DNA of 64,000 nt from Bradyrhizobium sp. CB2312 (GTDB lineage Bacteria > Pseudomonadota > Alphaproteobacteria > Rhizobiales > Xanthobacteraceae), in the NCBI RefSeq assembly GCF_029714425.1, contig NZ_CP121668.1, forward strand, positions 1,323,501-1,387,500, in the 5' to 3' direction. The notes beneath the pieces are model-generated. The model saw nothing but the letters and a program-made list of their open reading frames with translations. It had not been told where the DNA came from and did no database searches. The position numbers and the translations under genes were made by a program. Shown piece by piece: positions 20,696 through 29,600 of this stretch. The first letter of the stretch is position 1, and every line of letters starts with the position of its first letter.

Positions 20696-21541
20696 TCATC
20701 CCAGCGTGACGCCACTGTCCGCCAGCAGGCGCGCAAAGGCATCGCTGGCAAGATATGCGTGCTCGCGCTCGCGGACATCGGTCATCGGATCGAGGCCGGT
20801 GAGGACGTCATCGACGAAACCGGGATGACACATCACGAGGCCGCCGTCGGGGAGGCCCTGAAGGAATTGCCGCATCAACGCGCCGAAATCGGTAGCGCGC
20901 GTGAAATCATAGGCGCCGGCAAAACCCGGATTGAAGCCGAGGCCGGCGCTACCCGCCCGGCGGCGGAATTGCGCGCTGAGGATGTCGAGCACCATGGCCT
21001 TCGGTGAGGCCAGCCGCTGGGCAAGCGGCAGGTCGCGGCCGCCCTGGCGCACCCAGGCGTTCGGCGCGCCCTCGCTGACGGCATCGACAAAGCCGTCGCG
21101 CACTTGCGGAAAGAGTTGCACATGCTGGTGGCCGTCGACGAAGTCCGGCGCGCGGCCGAACGCTTCCACGAAGGCCATCAGCTGCGCCTTCACCTCGTTG
21201 CGAAAGAATTCGCGGTCGAGCCGGCGCGCAAGGCCAGCTCGCAGCAGCTTTGGAAATGGCATGAACATGTCGCCGTCGAGCGGGCGGAAATGCATGGTCA
21301 GCGGCCGGAACGGCGCCGACAGCGTCACGTGCAGTCCGATCGCGCCGCGCGGGTTCGCCTTCACGGAGGCCTGGAGCGCCTCGACCTCGCTGCGTTCGAT
21401 CGCGGGGCCGACCATCATCACCGAGGTTGCGTTGAGACGGCCGCGTTCGATCAGGTCGCGGATGGCGCGGTTGACGCCGGGGCTGATGCCGTAATCGTCG
21501 GCGCAGAGCCAGATCCGCCGCAGGCTCGCGGCCGCGCTCAT
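20696..21541 (-). CDS. ChbG/HpnK-family (YdjC-like) carbohydrate deacetylase
   Basis: This 281-residue enzyme of the YdjC/ChbG fold removes N- or O-acetyl groups from sugars. The metal-site motif CADDYGISPGVNRAI is at residues 12-26, IGLHVTL near residue 68, and DGHQHVQLFPQVRD near 140 supplies the histidines. HpnK, a hopanoid-associated member, has the same length. Its start overlaps the stop of the upstream glycosyltransferase by four bases, so the two are translationally coupled and probably act on the same lipid-linked sugar: transfer, then deacetylation. Confidence 0.87.
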   Translation of the reverse strand: MSAAASLRRIWLCADDYGISPGVNRAIRDLIERGRLNATSVMMVGPAIERSEVEALQASVKANPRGAIGLHVTLSAPFRPLTMHFRPLDGDMFMPFPKLLRAGLARRLDREFFRNEVKAQLMAFVEAFGRAPDFVDGHQHVQLFPQVRDGFVDAVSEGAPNAWVRQGGRDLPLAQRLASPKAMVLDILSAQFRRRAGSAGLGFNPGFAGAYDFTRATDFGALMRQFLQGLPDGGLVMCHPGFVDDVLTGLDPMTDVREREHAYLASDAFARLLADSGVTLG

Positions 21542-22575
21542 TCGGCCGCGGTCCTCTTGGCGGCGTCATCGGCCTCGAAATGCTTTTCGCTGTGCTCGGC
21601 GACGAAGTAGATCGGGCGCGCCTTCAGCTCGGAAAGGATCTTGCCGATATATTCGCCGACGATGCCGATCATGATCAGCTGCACGCCGCCGATCGTCATC
21701 AGGCCGACCACGAGCGAGGGATAGCCGGGGACCTGCTTGCCTGTCGTGAAGACCTCCCAGAGGATCGACAGGCCAAACAGAAAGGCGATGCCGGCGAGGA
21801 TGACGCCGAGCAGGCTGGCGAAGCGCAGCGGCGCCACCGAGAACGAGGTCAGCCCTTCGATCGACAGGCCGAGCAGCCGCGCGGCGTTGAAGGTGGTGAC
21901 GCCATGGGCCCGCGGCGCCGGCTCGTAATCGACGCGGATCTGGCGGAAGCCGATCCAGCTGGCGAGGCCCTTGAAGAAGCGGTTGCGCTCCGGCAGCTGC
22001 CGCAGCGCCGTGACCGCGCGCGGCGAGAGCAGGCGGAAGTCGCCGGCGTCCTCCGGGATCTTCTGGCGTGCGCCCCAGTTGATCAGCGCGTAGAAGCCAT
22101 GCACGGCGAGCCGGCGCAGGAAGGTCTCGTTGTCGCGATGCGCCTTGGCGGTATAGACGACGTCGTAGCCGTCATCGATCCAGTGCCGCACCAGCTGCTC
22201 GACGAGAGCAGGGGGGTGCTGGCCGTCGCCGTCCATGAACATCACGGCGCCGAGCCGGGCGTGGTCGAGGCCGGCCATCAGCGCCGCCTCCTTGCCGAAA
22301 TTGCGCGACAGCGACACCACCTGGATGTCGATCGCATCGGCCGGCAGGCTGCGTGCGATCGACAGCGTCGCATCCGCGCTGCCGTCGTCGACATAGACGA
22401 CCTCGCAGGACAGCCGATAGCGCTGCCGCAGGGTCCTGGAGAGATCGCAGATGCGCTGGTGCAGGGCGGAAAGGCCCGCCGCCTCGTTATAGACGGGGAC
22501 GACAATCGACAGCCCTTTTGCGGCGGCATTCGCTGCGGTGGTCGTCAGGGCGGAAACATCAGAGCCCAGCGTCAT
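21538..22575 (-). CDS. Family 2 glycosyltransferase with C-terminal membrane helices
   Basis: This 345-residue protein has an N-terminal GT-A domain of the DPM1/GtrB/ArnC type: LSIVVPVYNEAAGL, YVDDGSADATL, then FMDGDGQHPPALVEQL, where DGDGQ is the nucleotide-sugar metal site. Two hydrophobic helices follow near residues 240-300 (SLLGVILAGIAFLFGLSILW; LVVGLMTIGGVQLIMIGIVG). Such enzymes move a sugar to undecaprenyl phosphate on the inner face of the cytoplasmic membrane. The coupled deacetylase downstream recalls the ArnC-ArnD order, though the deacetylase belongs to a different family. Confidence 0.9.
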   Translation of the reverse strand: MTLGSDVSALTTTAANAAAKGLSIVVPVYNEAAGLSALHQRICDLSRTLRQRYRLSCEVVYVDDGSADATLSIARSLPADAIDIQVVSLSRNFGKEAALMAGLDHARLGAVMFMDGDGQHPPALVEQLVRHWIDDGYDVVYTAKAHRDNETFLRRLAVHGFYALINWGARQKIPEDAGDFRLLSPRAVTALRQLPERNRFFKGLASWIGFRQIRVDYEPAPRAHGVTTFNAARLLGLSIEGLTSFSVAPLRFASLLGVILAGIAFLFGLSILWEVFTTGKQVPGYPSLVVGLMTIGGVQLIMIGIVGEYIGKILSELKARPIYFVAEHSEKHFEADDAAKRTAAE

Positions 22576-22662
22576 CGATCAAGGTTCCAGAGGCGTTCAA
22601 GGTCATCGGAGCAGCATATGGTAGCTGCCGTTTGCTGTCGCTACGCTGAACGGACCTGGGGC

Positions 22663-23640
22663 TCACTGCCGCAGGAACGCCTCGAGCCTGGCGAACAGCG
22701 GGTTTTCCCGGTCGAACACATAGTCGAGCGAGACCACCGAGACGGTCTCGGCGCCATGCTCGCGCAGGAAGCTGGCGAGCGCATAGAGCTGGCCCGGCGG
22801 GCAGTGCAGCGTCAGCATACCTGACGAGGTCGGGCCGCCGAACGGGGCTTCGACGCCGAACCGGCTGTGGGCCTCGCCGAGCAGGGCGTCGTCGCACTGG
22901 CGGAAGCGGGTCCGAACCTCGCGGTATTTGTTGGCCCGCGCTCTTGCGGCGATGTGATCGAGGATGACGCGCGCGGTCTCGCGCGCCTGCGGCGACCAGT
23001 CGGCGTCTTTTGACGCCACAAGATTGGCCTGGCTGCGCAGGATCACGCCGTCATCGAGAACCCGCAAGCCGTTGGCGGCAAGCGTCGCGCCGGTGGTGGT
23101 GATGTCCACGATCAGTTCGGCGCTGCCCGCCGCCGGCGCGCCTTCGGTCGCGCCCGCGCTTTCGACGATGCGGTAGTCGGTGATGCCGTGGTTCTGGAAG
23201 AAGGCGCGGGTGAGGTTGATGAACTTGGTCGCGACCCGCATTCGCATGTGATGCTGCTCGCGGAAGCCGGTGGTGACGTCGTCGAGGTCGGCCATGGTGC
23301 GCACGTCGATCCAGGCCTGCGGCACCGCGACGACGACGTCGGCATAGCCGAAGCCAAGCCCTTCGATCAGCGACACGCGCTTGTCGGCGTCCGCGATGTT
23401 CTCGCGTACCAGGTCCTCGCCGGTGACGCCGAGATGCGCGAAGCCGCGCGACAGCTGTGCGGCGATCTCGCTGGCCGAGAGGTAGGCGACCTCGACATTG
23501 TCGAGGCCCGCAATGGTGCCGCGATAATCGCGGGCGCCGCCGGCCTTCGACAGCTTGAGCCCGGCGCGGGCGAAGAACGCCTCGGTGTTTTCCTGCAGGC
23601 GGCCCTTGGAGGGAACGGCCAGAACGAACGGCGCGCTCAT
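22663..23640 (-). CDS. hisG: ATP phosphoribosyltransferase HisG
   Basis: This 325-residue enzyme performs the first step of histidine synthesis, joining ATP and PRPP. The catalytic region contains [17 protein letters not shown] at the N-terminus and the PRPP loop [18 protein letters not shown] near residue 180. It is longer than the ~210-230-residue short form, with about 100 extra C-terminal residues (from roughly 225). The hisZ gene ends three bases upstream on the same strand, forming hisZ-hisG. Short HisG normally needs HisZ, while long HisG carries its own regulatory domain; having both is notable. Confidence 0.95.
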   Translation of the reverse strand: MSAPFVLAVPSKGRLQENTEAFFARAGLKLSKAGGARDYRGTIAGLDNVEVAYLSASEIAAQLSRGFAHLGVTGEDLVRENIADADKRVSLIEGLGFGYADVVVAVPQAWIDVRTMADLDDVTTGFREQHHMRMRVATKFINLTRAFFQNHGITDYRIVESAGATEGAPAAGSAELIVDITTTGATLAANGLRVLDDGVILRSQANLVASKDADWSPQARETARVILDHIAARARANKYREVRTRFRQCDDALLGEAHSRFGVEAPFGGPTSSGMLTLHCPPGQLYALASFLREHGAETVSVVSLDYVFDRENPLFARLEAFLRQ

Positions 23641-23643
23641 GAC

Positions 23644-24795
23644 TTAAGCTCCCACCTTGCGGCCGATCTGGCTCAGCGCATCGATCCAGACCGAGAACCC
23701 GACCGCGGGGATCGGCTCGGCCGATCCAAGCTGGGTCATCAGCCCGTCATAGCGGCCGCCGGCGACCAGCGGCTCGGCGCCGTTGCCGCGGTGATGCAGC
23801 TCGAATTCGAAGCCGGTGTAATAGTCGAGGCCGCGCCCGAACGCGGTCGAGAAGCGTGTCTGCTTCACGTCGATGCCGCGCGCCGCCATGAAGCCGACCC
23901 GGCTCTCGAACTGGTCGATTGCGGCAGCCAGATCGAGCTTCGCATCAAGCGTGAGCGCGCGCAGCGCGGCGATGGCGTCGTCCGGATTGCCTGATATCGA
24001 CAGGAAGCGCTTGAGCACGGCGATCGCCTCGCGCGGCAGCGCGCCGCCCTTCAGCGTCGATTGCTCCAGGAAACGATCAGCGATCTCCGCCGTGGTGCGG
24101 CCGCCGACATTGGTGGTGCCGGCGATCGACATCAGATCGGTGACGAAGGCCAGCGCCGCCTTGCGATCGGAGCCGGCGAGTGCGGCGAGCACGCCCTCAT
24201 ATTCGCTGCGGGTCGCGGTGGCCGCGGCCGCCAGCTTCTCCAGATCTTTCTCCAGACTGATCTTGCGGTTGAAATCCTTGACCAGGCGGCGGCGCCAGAC
24301 CGGAAAAAGATTCAGCGCGTCGAGCAGCGCATTGAACAGCGCGACGTCGCCGGTGCGGATCTCGACGTCGCGGACGCCGAAGGCGCTGGTCGCTTCCAGC
24401 GCCAGCGCCAGCATTTCGGCATCGGCCGCGGCGCGGTCCTGACGGCCGAATGATTCGATGCCGGCCTGAAGGAATTCGCTGGCCTGGCCGCTGCGGTAGC
24501 GGAACACCGGACCGAGATAGCTGAATCCGGCCGGCTGGCCGGCGCGGCTAGATGCGAGGTAGTCGCGGGCGACCGGAATGGTGAGGTCCGGGCGCAGGCA
24601 GAGCTCCTCGCCGGAGAGGTCCGTGGTCAGGTACAGGCTCTTGCGGATGTCCTCGCCGGACAGATCCAGGAACGGCTCGGCCGGTTGCAGGATCGCCGGC
24701 TCGGCCCTGACATAGCCGGCCTGCGCGAACGACAAGAGCAGCGTATCCGCCCAGGCGGCGGAGCCGGCAGCATTTGAGGTGGCAGTCGCGGTCAT
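23644..24795 (-). CDS. hisZ: HisZ, regulatory subunit of ATP phosphoribosyltransferase
   Basis: This 383-residue protein is related to histidyl-tRNA synthetase but does not charge tRNA. It binds HisG and gives histidine feedback control. Class II synthetase-like motifs are visible: LCLRPDLTIPVARDYLAS (motif 2 area), RYRSGQASEFLQAGIESFGR, and DYYTGFEFELHHRG with VAGGRYDGLM near the C-terminus. The ATG at 24795 (MTATATSN) was chosen; further upstream frame looks non-coding. It precedes hisG by three bases. Confidence 0.93.
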   Translation of the reverse strand: MTATATSNAAGSAAWADTLLLSFAQAGYVRAEPAILQPAEPFLDLSGEDIRKSLYLTTDLSGEELCLRPDLTIPVARDYLASSRAGQPAGFSYLGPVFRYRSGQASEFLQAGIESFGRQDRAAADAEMLALALEATSAFGVRDVEIRTGDVALFNALLDALNLFPVWRRRLVKDFNRKISLEKDLEKLAAAATATRSEYEGVLAALAGSDRKAALAFVTDLMSIAGTTNVGGRTTAEIADRFLEQSTLKGGALPREAIAVLKRFLSISGNPDDAIAALRALTLDAKLDLAAAIDQFESRVGFMAARGIDVKQTRFSTAFGRGLDYYTGFEFELHHRGNGAEPLVAGGRYDGLMTQLGSAEPIPAVGFSVWIDALSQIGRKVGA

Positions 24796-25299
24796 CTCAG
24801 GGTCCATCGTCCCGGTAGAACCGGGCAGGGCAAGGGGAGGCGAATTGGCGCAGCCCTTAGCATGGCCCGAAAGCGGTTTCGACCTCCAATGGATCAATCC
24901 CTTAACGGCTTTGGAGCGGGGAGGCCGCAATCTCGCGGAAAGTACTTCAGGTATTTTAATACCTCGGAAACGCGAGGTGTGGCTTTCACTTGGTTTGGCC
25001 AGGGACGTCTATGCACACGTCATCGGTGGAAGCGAAGCCAAGTACTGCTGCTTCGAGCGCAGCGTGATCTGCGAACTGCTCGGTCAGCTTGAGAATTCTG
25101 CGCCTTTTGGCCCGGGTCCCTTATGCCGAGAAACCGCTTGATGAGTCTGAGTTCCTCGCGCCGCCGCACCCGAGCGACAGTCTCATTGCTGGTCGCTGAT
25201 TTCGTCCGCCGCATGCGACTCCCTGCAGCAACCGCAGGGCTCGACGTCACATTGAGAAATTGAGCGCGGTGGGCAAGTCGTCGCATACTCATTTTGGGT
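24796..25299. other. Intergenic region with a 7-2-7 inverted repeat
   Basis: No convincing gene lies in these 504 bases between hisZ (-) and a regulator gene (+). At 24949-24964, AGGTATT-TT-AATACCT is a perfect inverted repeat within an AT-richer patch, and could be an operator for either divergent promoter. Short frames exist on both strands but lack ribosome-binding sites and look non-coding. Confidence 0.5.
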
Positions 25300-25866
25300 A
25301 TGGCGGATCAACCGTTTGCTGCCGCCTTCGTTTACAGTGTGAACATTGGTTTCCGATTCATGCGCAATGCTCCAGATGTTATCCGGGCGGTCTCGCGGCA
25401 TACGTTGGCCTATATGCTGTTCTCGATCAGCGAGATGTTCCGGCATTACGACGAGTTCGATCCGCTGGACCTTCTGATCGTTCATGCAATTCTCAACGCG
25501 AACGTCATCAATGTGATGAACGACCCGTCGCTGGACGAGAGCTTCTCCAGCATTCATGCGGTCGAGCCTGATGCGATCAAGCAAGGTGTGTCGCGGGCGG
25601 CGCTCTCTCGCTTCCTCAGCCTGCCGCTCGAGACAGTTCGCCGTCGCGTGACAGGACTTAAGAGGCGAAAGATTCTCGCCGAGACCAAGGCCGGGCTCAT
25701 CGTGACCGAGCAGAACGCTTTCAGGTTTGGAAACAATCACGAACTGCAGAAGACCAATATGTTGTTCCTGACCAAGCTGCTTCGCGATCTCAAGCGCGCC
25801 GGCATCAACGGGCCGGACGATCTGCGCGTCCGCAAGGGCGCTGCATCCACGAGGAAGGCGAAATAA
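25300..25866 (+). CDS. Winged-helix-like regulatory protein
   Basis: This protein of about 188 residues has an N-terminal helical domain (residues 1-85, rich in Phe, His and Leu). A helix-turn-helix region follows near 95-140: GVSRAALSRFLSLPLETVRR, then GLKRRKILAETKAGLIV, which reads as recognition helix plus wing. The basic C-terminus ends TRKAK. I cannot assign it to a named family; MarR- or IclR-like winged helices are the nearest match. The ATG at 25300 is preferred over an in-frame TTG six bases earlier. An AraC-type gene begins ten bases after its stop, so the pair is co-transcribed. Confidence 0.7.
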   Translation: MADQPFAAAFVYSVNIGFRFMRNAPDVIRAVSRHTLAYMLFSISEMFRHYDEFDPLDLLIVHAILNANVINVMNDPSLDESFSSIHAVEPDAIKQGVSRAALSRFLSLPLETVRRRVTGLKRRKILAETKAGLIVTEQNAFRFGNNHELQKTNMLFLTKLLRDLKRAGINGPDDLRVRKGAASTRKAK

Positions 25867-25876
25867 GCGGTAGGAT

Positions 25877-26884
25877 ATGGATCGAAGCCGTCTCAACATC
25901 GCTCGCGACGGAGCGCAAAAAGTAGCGGCGAACGGGGTGCTGTCGTTCCAGGGGCTGCGGCCATCCTCAGCCCTCGAGCTTCAATCGTACGACTTCGATC
26001 ATTTCGGCGAAACCGAGCGATATGCCGGCGCATCCAGCATGCCGTTGTCTGCCGGGACAACTGCCATCATGCGCGCCAGGCTCAGCCTGCCAAACATGAC
26101 CCTCTCGCTGGTGAGGACCTTCCCGCGGATCATTCGCGGTTATGACCTGGCCCATGCCGTCGCCGTGGTGGTTCCGATGGATCATGTGACCGCGACCCGG
26201 ATCAACGGGCAGACGATTGGCAGCTCGATCGTGATTCTAAAGGGGGTGTCCGACTGCCTGGTCTATGAGCCCGCGGGGCGCCTGATAGGTGTTGCGTATT
26301 TCAGTCCGCCCGGGCGCGAATCTTGGGCACAACTAAGCGACGGCTATCACCTGCTGAATACGGCACCTTGCATGCTCGCCGCTCTGCGCGGCTTGATCTC
26401 CGCGACGCTTGAAACCGCAGCCTATGATCCAGATTTCCCGGACGAGCCAGCCTCGCGAGGCGTCGTCGAGCAATCGCTATTCGGCGCCATCGATGCCGCA
26501 ATCCGGACCGGCGTGAACAGTGCGCCTGTCCCATCCTTGACGAATCGCTATCGGCGGATCGTCGTGGACATGGAAGAGTCGATCCGGCGCAATCTGATGA
26601 TCTGGCCCAAGACCACCGAACTGGCAGAGCAGATGGGCGTGTCTGTGCGGACTCTCCAGAGTGCGACGCTGGCCATCTGCGGCATGAGCCCGAATCGCTA
26701 CAGCCGGGTCTTGCGCCTTTGGTCGGTGCGCAAGCAGCTGCGTGTCGGCCCGGCAGCGCGCAGTGTGAAGTCCTGCGCGATTGCGCATGGTTTCTGGCAT
26801 CTCAGCGAGTTCGCGGCGAGCTACAGGGCAGCATTCGGAGAACTGCCGTCCGAGACCCTGCACCGGTCGCTGCGAGGGGAATAG
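25877..26884 (+). CDS. AraC-family transcriptional regulator
   Basis: This 335-residue regulator has an N-terminal sensing region of about 220 residues. The C-terminal AraC double helix-turn-helix shows LAEQMGVSVRTLQSATLAI (about residue 252), then GMSPNRYSRVLRLWSVRKQL and AIAHGFWHLSEFAASYRAAF, which matches the usual GFWHLSRFSxxYRxxFG signature. The start lies ten bases after the upstream helix-turn-helix gene, so both are probably one transcript. The effector is unknown. A convergent rsmE ends 41 bases beyond. Confidence 0.9.
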   Translation: MDRSRLNIARDGAQKVAANGVLSFQGLRPSSALELQSYDFDHFGETERYAGASSMPLSAGTTAIMRARLSLPNMTLSLVRTFPRIIRGYDLAHAVAVVVPMDHVTATRINGQTIGSSIVILKGVSDCLVYEPAGRLIGVAYFSPPGRESWAQLSDGYHLLNTAPCMLAALRGLISATLETAAYDPDFPDEPASRGVVEQSLFGAIDAAIRTGVNSAPVPSLTNRYRRIVVDMEESIRRNLMIWPKTTELAEQMGVSVRTLQSATLAICGMSPNRYSRVLRLWSVRKQLRVGPAARSVKSCAIAHGFWHLSEFAASYRAAFGELPSETLHRSLRGE

Positions 26885-26925
26885 GCTGGCGGCCGCAACT
26901 CACTTCGACTTCAGCGCATCAGGTG

Positions 26926-27684
26926 CTAGTCCCCGCCGCCGCCCCAATCGCCCAGCACCGCCTGCACCAGCGCCAGCGCCGCCACGGCGGCGGTGTCCGC
27001 CCGCATGATCCGGGGGCCCAGGGCCAGCCGGAGGATCTTGGGCTGCCGCAGCAGCAATGCCCGCTCTTCCTCGGCAAAGCCGCCTTCGGGGCCGATCAGC
27101 ACGTCGATCCCCTGGCCCGCGGCCTGCCGCGCGTTTTGCAGGCTCCGGACGGAATTTTGGACATCTGCCGCCTCGTCGCAAAAGATCAGCAGCCGGTCGG
27201 CGGGGCGCTGGCTCAGGTAGCGCTCCAGCGGCACCGGCTCGGCGACGGTGGCGATGCTGAGGATGCCGCATTGCTCGGCCGCCTCGACGACATTGGCGCG
27301 CATCCGCTCGGTATTGACCCGGGAGGCCTGGCTGAACCGGGTCAGGACCGGTTGCAGCGTCGCGGCCCCCATCTCGATGGCCTTCTGGACCATGTAGTCG
27401 AGCCGGGCATGCTTGAGCGGGGCGAAGACGTAAGCGAGGTCGGCCAGCCGGTCCTGGGGTCGGGTCTGCTGCAAGATCACCAGCCCATCCGGCCGCTTGC
27501 GGCCCTCGATGGCGGCCTGCCACTCGCCGTCGCGGCCGTTGAAGGCCAAAACCTCGGCCCCGGCGGCCAGCCGCAGCACATTGCCGAGGTAATTGCTCTG
27601 GTCGCGGTCGAGCGCGACCTTGGCGTCCTGGGCGAGGGGAGCGTCGACGAACAGGCGGGGGGCGCGGAAATCGTGGGAGGGCAT
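26926..27684 (-). CDS. rsmE: RsmE, 16S rRNA m3U1498 methyltransferase
   Basis: This 252-residue SPOUT-fold enzyme methylates N3 of U1498 in the decoding centre of 16S rRNA. The N-terminal PUA-like part begins PRLFVDAPL; the C-terminal SPOUT knot carries LIGPEGGFAEEE and the signature LGPRIMRADTAAVAAL. The ATG at 27684 (MPSHDFRAPRLF) fits the family start; the open frame further upstream is not conserved-looking. The neighbour on the other side of the promoter region is a divergent secreted-protein/ubiA pair. Confidence 0.93.
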   Translation of the reverse strand: MPSHDFRAPRLFVDAPLAQDAKVALDRDQSNYLGNVLRLAAGAEVLAFNGRDGEWQAAIEGRKRPDGLVILQQTRPQDRLADLAYVFAPLKHARLDYMVQKAIEMGAATLQPVLTRFSQASRVNTERMRANVVEAAEQCGILSIATVAEPVPLERYLSQRPADRLLIFCDEAADVQNSVRSLQNARQAAGQGIDVLIGPEGGFAEEERALLLRQPKILRLALGPRIMRADTAAVAALALVQAVLGDWGGGGD

Positions 27685-27895
27685 GGTCCAAAGGTCCGAT
27701 TTGCCGGCGTTCTTAACCGAAAGCAGCACTTTCGGGGGTAAATATCGCCAAATTGGTGCGTCCCGACGCCGCGCTCTTGCCCTATTCGACGGGTTGTTAA
27801 GGGCCGGCGGGAATCGTAAAAACGCGAGCACGCTGGTTGCGCTTCAATTGGGAAGACGCCGAACCCCGTAAGCTCCTGCCGGAGAGACTATCTTG

Positions 27896-28558
27896 ATGAT
27901 CCGTCATTTGATGGTTCCGATCACTGCCGCCATGGTCAGCCTGGGCGCCGCGGGCGCCTATGCGCAAAGCGCCTTCCCGGCGCCGCTGCCGAACCAGGCC
28001 GCCAGCAGCTCGGCCTTTCCGCCCGTGAATGGCTCGGCCCCGACCGCTTCTGTCGGCGCGGCACCGCAATCCTCGTTTCCCGTGAATGGCGCTGCGCCCG
28101 TCGGCGGCGCCGGCGCCTTCAGCGCCGCTCCGCCGACGCAGGCCGGTCCCGGCGAGGACTGCATGAAGGCCTTCATTCCTCTGCGCGAGGAGGCCGAGAA
28201 GCGCGGCAAGTTGATCAAGGCCGCGAGCGACCGTCACGCTCAGCCGGACGAGGCCTGCAAGCTGATTCGCAATTTCAGCCAGGCCGAAACGAAGATGATC
28301 AAGTACATCGAGACCAACGCGGCGAAGTGCGGAATCCCGCCGCAGGTCGGCGCGCAGATGAAGGATGGCCACAAGAACACCGAGGCCATGGCGACGAAGG
28401 TCTGTAACGTTGCGCAGCAGATGCAGAACCAGCCGCGCGGTCCGGCCGGCCCGTCGCTGAGCGAGGTGCTGGGGTCGGGCTCGGCGCCTGAAGCCAACGC
28501 CGGCAAGAAGGGCGGCAGCACCTTCGACACGCTCAACGGCAACGTCCTCACCCGATGA
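27896..28558 (+). CDS. Secreted protein of unknown function
   Basis: This 220-residue protein has a signal peptide (MIRHLMVPITAAMVSLGAAG, cleaved near AYAQ). A low-complexity Ala/Ser/Pro/Phe region with two AFP/SFPVNG-like repeats covers about 25-75. A helical domain (about 85-175) carries three Cys (DCMKAF, EACKLI, AKCGIP) plus KVCNVA. The ATG at 27896 is preferred over a TTG three bases earlier. Its stop overlaps the ubiA start (ATGA), so the two are coupled. Function is unknown. Confidence 0.72.
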   Translation: MIRHLMVPITAAMVSLGAAGAYAQSAFPAPLPNQAASSSAFPPVNGSAPTASVGAAPQSSFPVNGAAPVGGAGAFSAAPPTQAGPGEDCMKAFIPLREEAEKRGKLIKAASDRHAQPDEACKLIRNFSQAETKMIKYIETNAAKCGIPPQVGAQMKDGHKNTEAMATKVCNVAQQMQNQPRGPAGPSLSEVLGSGSAPEANAGKKGGSTFDTLNGNVLTR

Positions 28559-29487
28559 GCGACACATCCGCCCGTGTTGCCGATTCCACCGGCAACTGGG
28601 TCGATACGCTCGCGCCACGATGGGCGCGACCTTACTTGCGCCTGTCCCGCTTCGATCGTCCGATCGGCTCCTGGCTCTTGTTGATGCCGTGCTGGTGGTC
28701 CGCGGCGCTCGCGAGCGGCATGGCACACGACATCCGCCGCCTGCCGCTCACCATTGTGCTGTTCTTCATTGGCGCCTTTGCGATGCGCGGGGCAGGCTGC
28801 GCCTGGAACGACATCACCGATCGCGACCTCGACGCCAGGGTCGAGCGCACCCGCTCGCGGCCGCTGCCCGCGGGACAAATCACCGTGAAGCAGGCGCTGG
28901 CCTTCCTGGTCGCGCTGGCGCTGGTCGGCCTCGTCGTGCTGCTCCAGTTCAACCGCTTTGCCGTCCTGACCGGCATCGCCTCGCTCGTGGTCGTCGCCGT
29001 CTATCCCTTCATGAAGCGCGTCACCTGGTGGCCGCAGGTCTTTCTCGGGCTCGCCTTCTCCTGGGGCGCGCTGATGGGCTTTGCCGTCACCTTCGGACGC
29101 ATCGATGTCACCGCGCTGGTGCTCTATGCCGGGTCGATCGCCTGGGTGATCGGCTACGACACGATCTATGCGCATCAGGATGCCGAGGACGACGCGCTGA
29201 TCGGCGTCAAATCCACTGCGCGACTGTTCGGCGCGCACACCCACCAGGCCTTGATCCTGTTCTACGGTCTCGCGGTGGTGCTGATCGGTGTCGCACTGGC
29301 ATCAGGCGATGTGCGCTGGCCGGCATGGCTCGGGCTTATGGCCTTTGCGGCGCATCTCGCCTTTCAGATCGCGCGGCTGAATATCCACGATCCGGCGCTG
29401 TGCCTACGCCTGTTCAAGTCGAACCGCGATGCGGGCCTGCTGCTGTTCGCGGGATTGCTGGCCGACGCCGTCATGAGGGCGGCGTAG
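28555..29487 (+). CDS. ubiA: 4-hydroxybenzoate polyprenyltransferase UbiA
   Basis: This 310-residue inner-membrane enzyme joins a polyprenyl chain to 4-hydroxybenzoate in ubiquinone synthesis. The two Asp-rich Mg-diphosphate motifs are present: NDITDRDLDARVERTRSRPL (about residues 84-103) and YDTIYAHQDAEDDALIGVKS (about 201-220). About eight hydrophobic helices surround them, and RPIGSWLLLMPCWW opens the fold. Length is standard. The start overlaps the upstream secreted-protein gene. Confidence 0.95.
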   Translation: MSDTSARVADSTGNWVDTLAPRWARPYLRLSRFDRPIGSWLLLMPCWWSAALASGMAHDIRRLPLTIVLFFIGAFAMRGAGCAWNDITDRDLDARVERTRSRPLPAGQITVKQALAFLVALALVGLVVLLQFNRFAVLTGIASLVVVAVYPFMKRVTWWPQVFLGLAFSWGALMGFAVTFGRIDVTALVLYAGSIAWVIGYDTIYAHQDAEDDALIGVKSTARLFGAHTHQALILFYGLAVVLIGVALASGDVRWPAWLGLMAFAAHLAFQIARLNIHDPALCLRLFKSNRDAGLLLFAGLLADAVMRAA

Positions 29488-29491
29488 GCCT

Positions 29492-29585
29492 CGTAGGGTG
29501 GGCAAAGGCGCCCTTGCGCCGTGCCCACGATCTTTCTCAATTCGATGGAGGAGGTGGGCACGCTTTCGCTTTGCCCACCTACGGC
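29492..29585. repeat. Dispersed palindromic repeat, TAGGGTGGGCAAAG family
   Basis: The unit opens CGTAGGGTGGGCAAAGGCG and closes with the complement CTTTGCCCACCTACGG; inner GTGCCCAC and GTGGGCAC also pair. Further copies lie at 35963, 37294 and 52261, always between genes. Confidence 0.85.
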
Positions 29586-29600
29586 ACCTGTGATGGCCGT

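Noticed and set aside
24779..25141. 120-codon frame in the hisZ upstream region
   Set aside because: It overlaps the hisZ start region, has no ribosome-binding site and no recognisable protein pattern.
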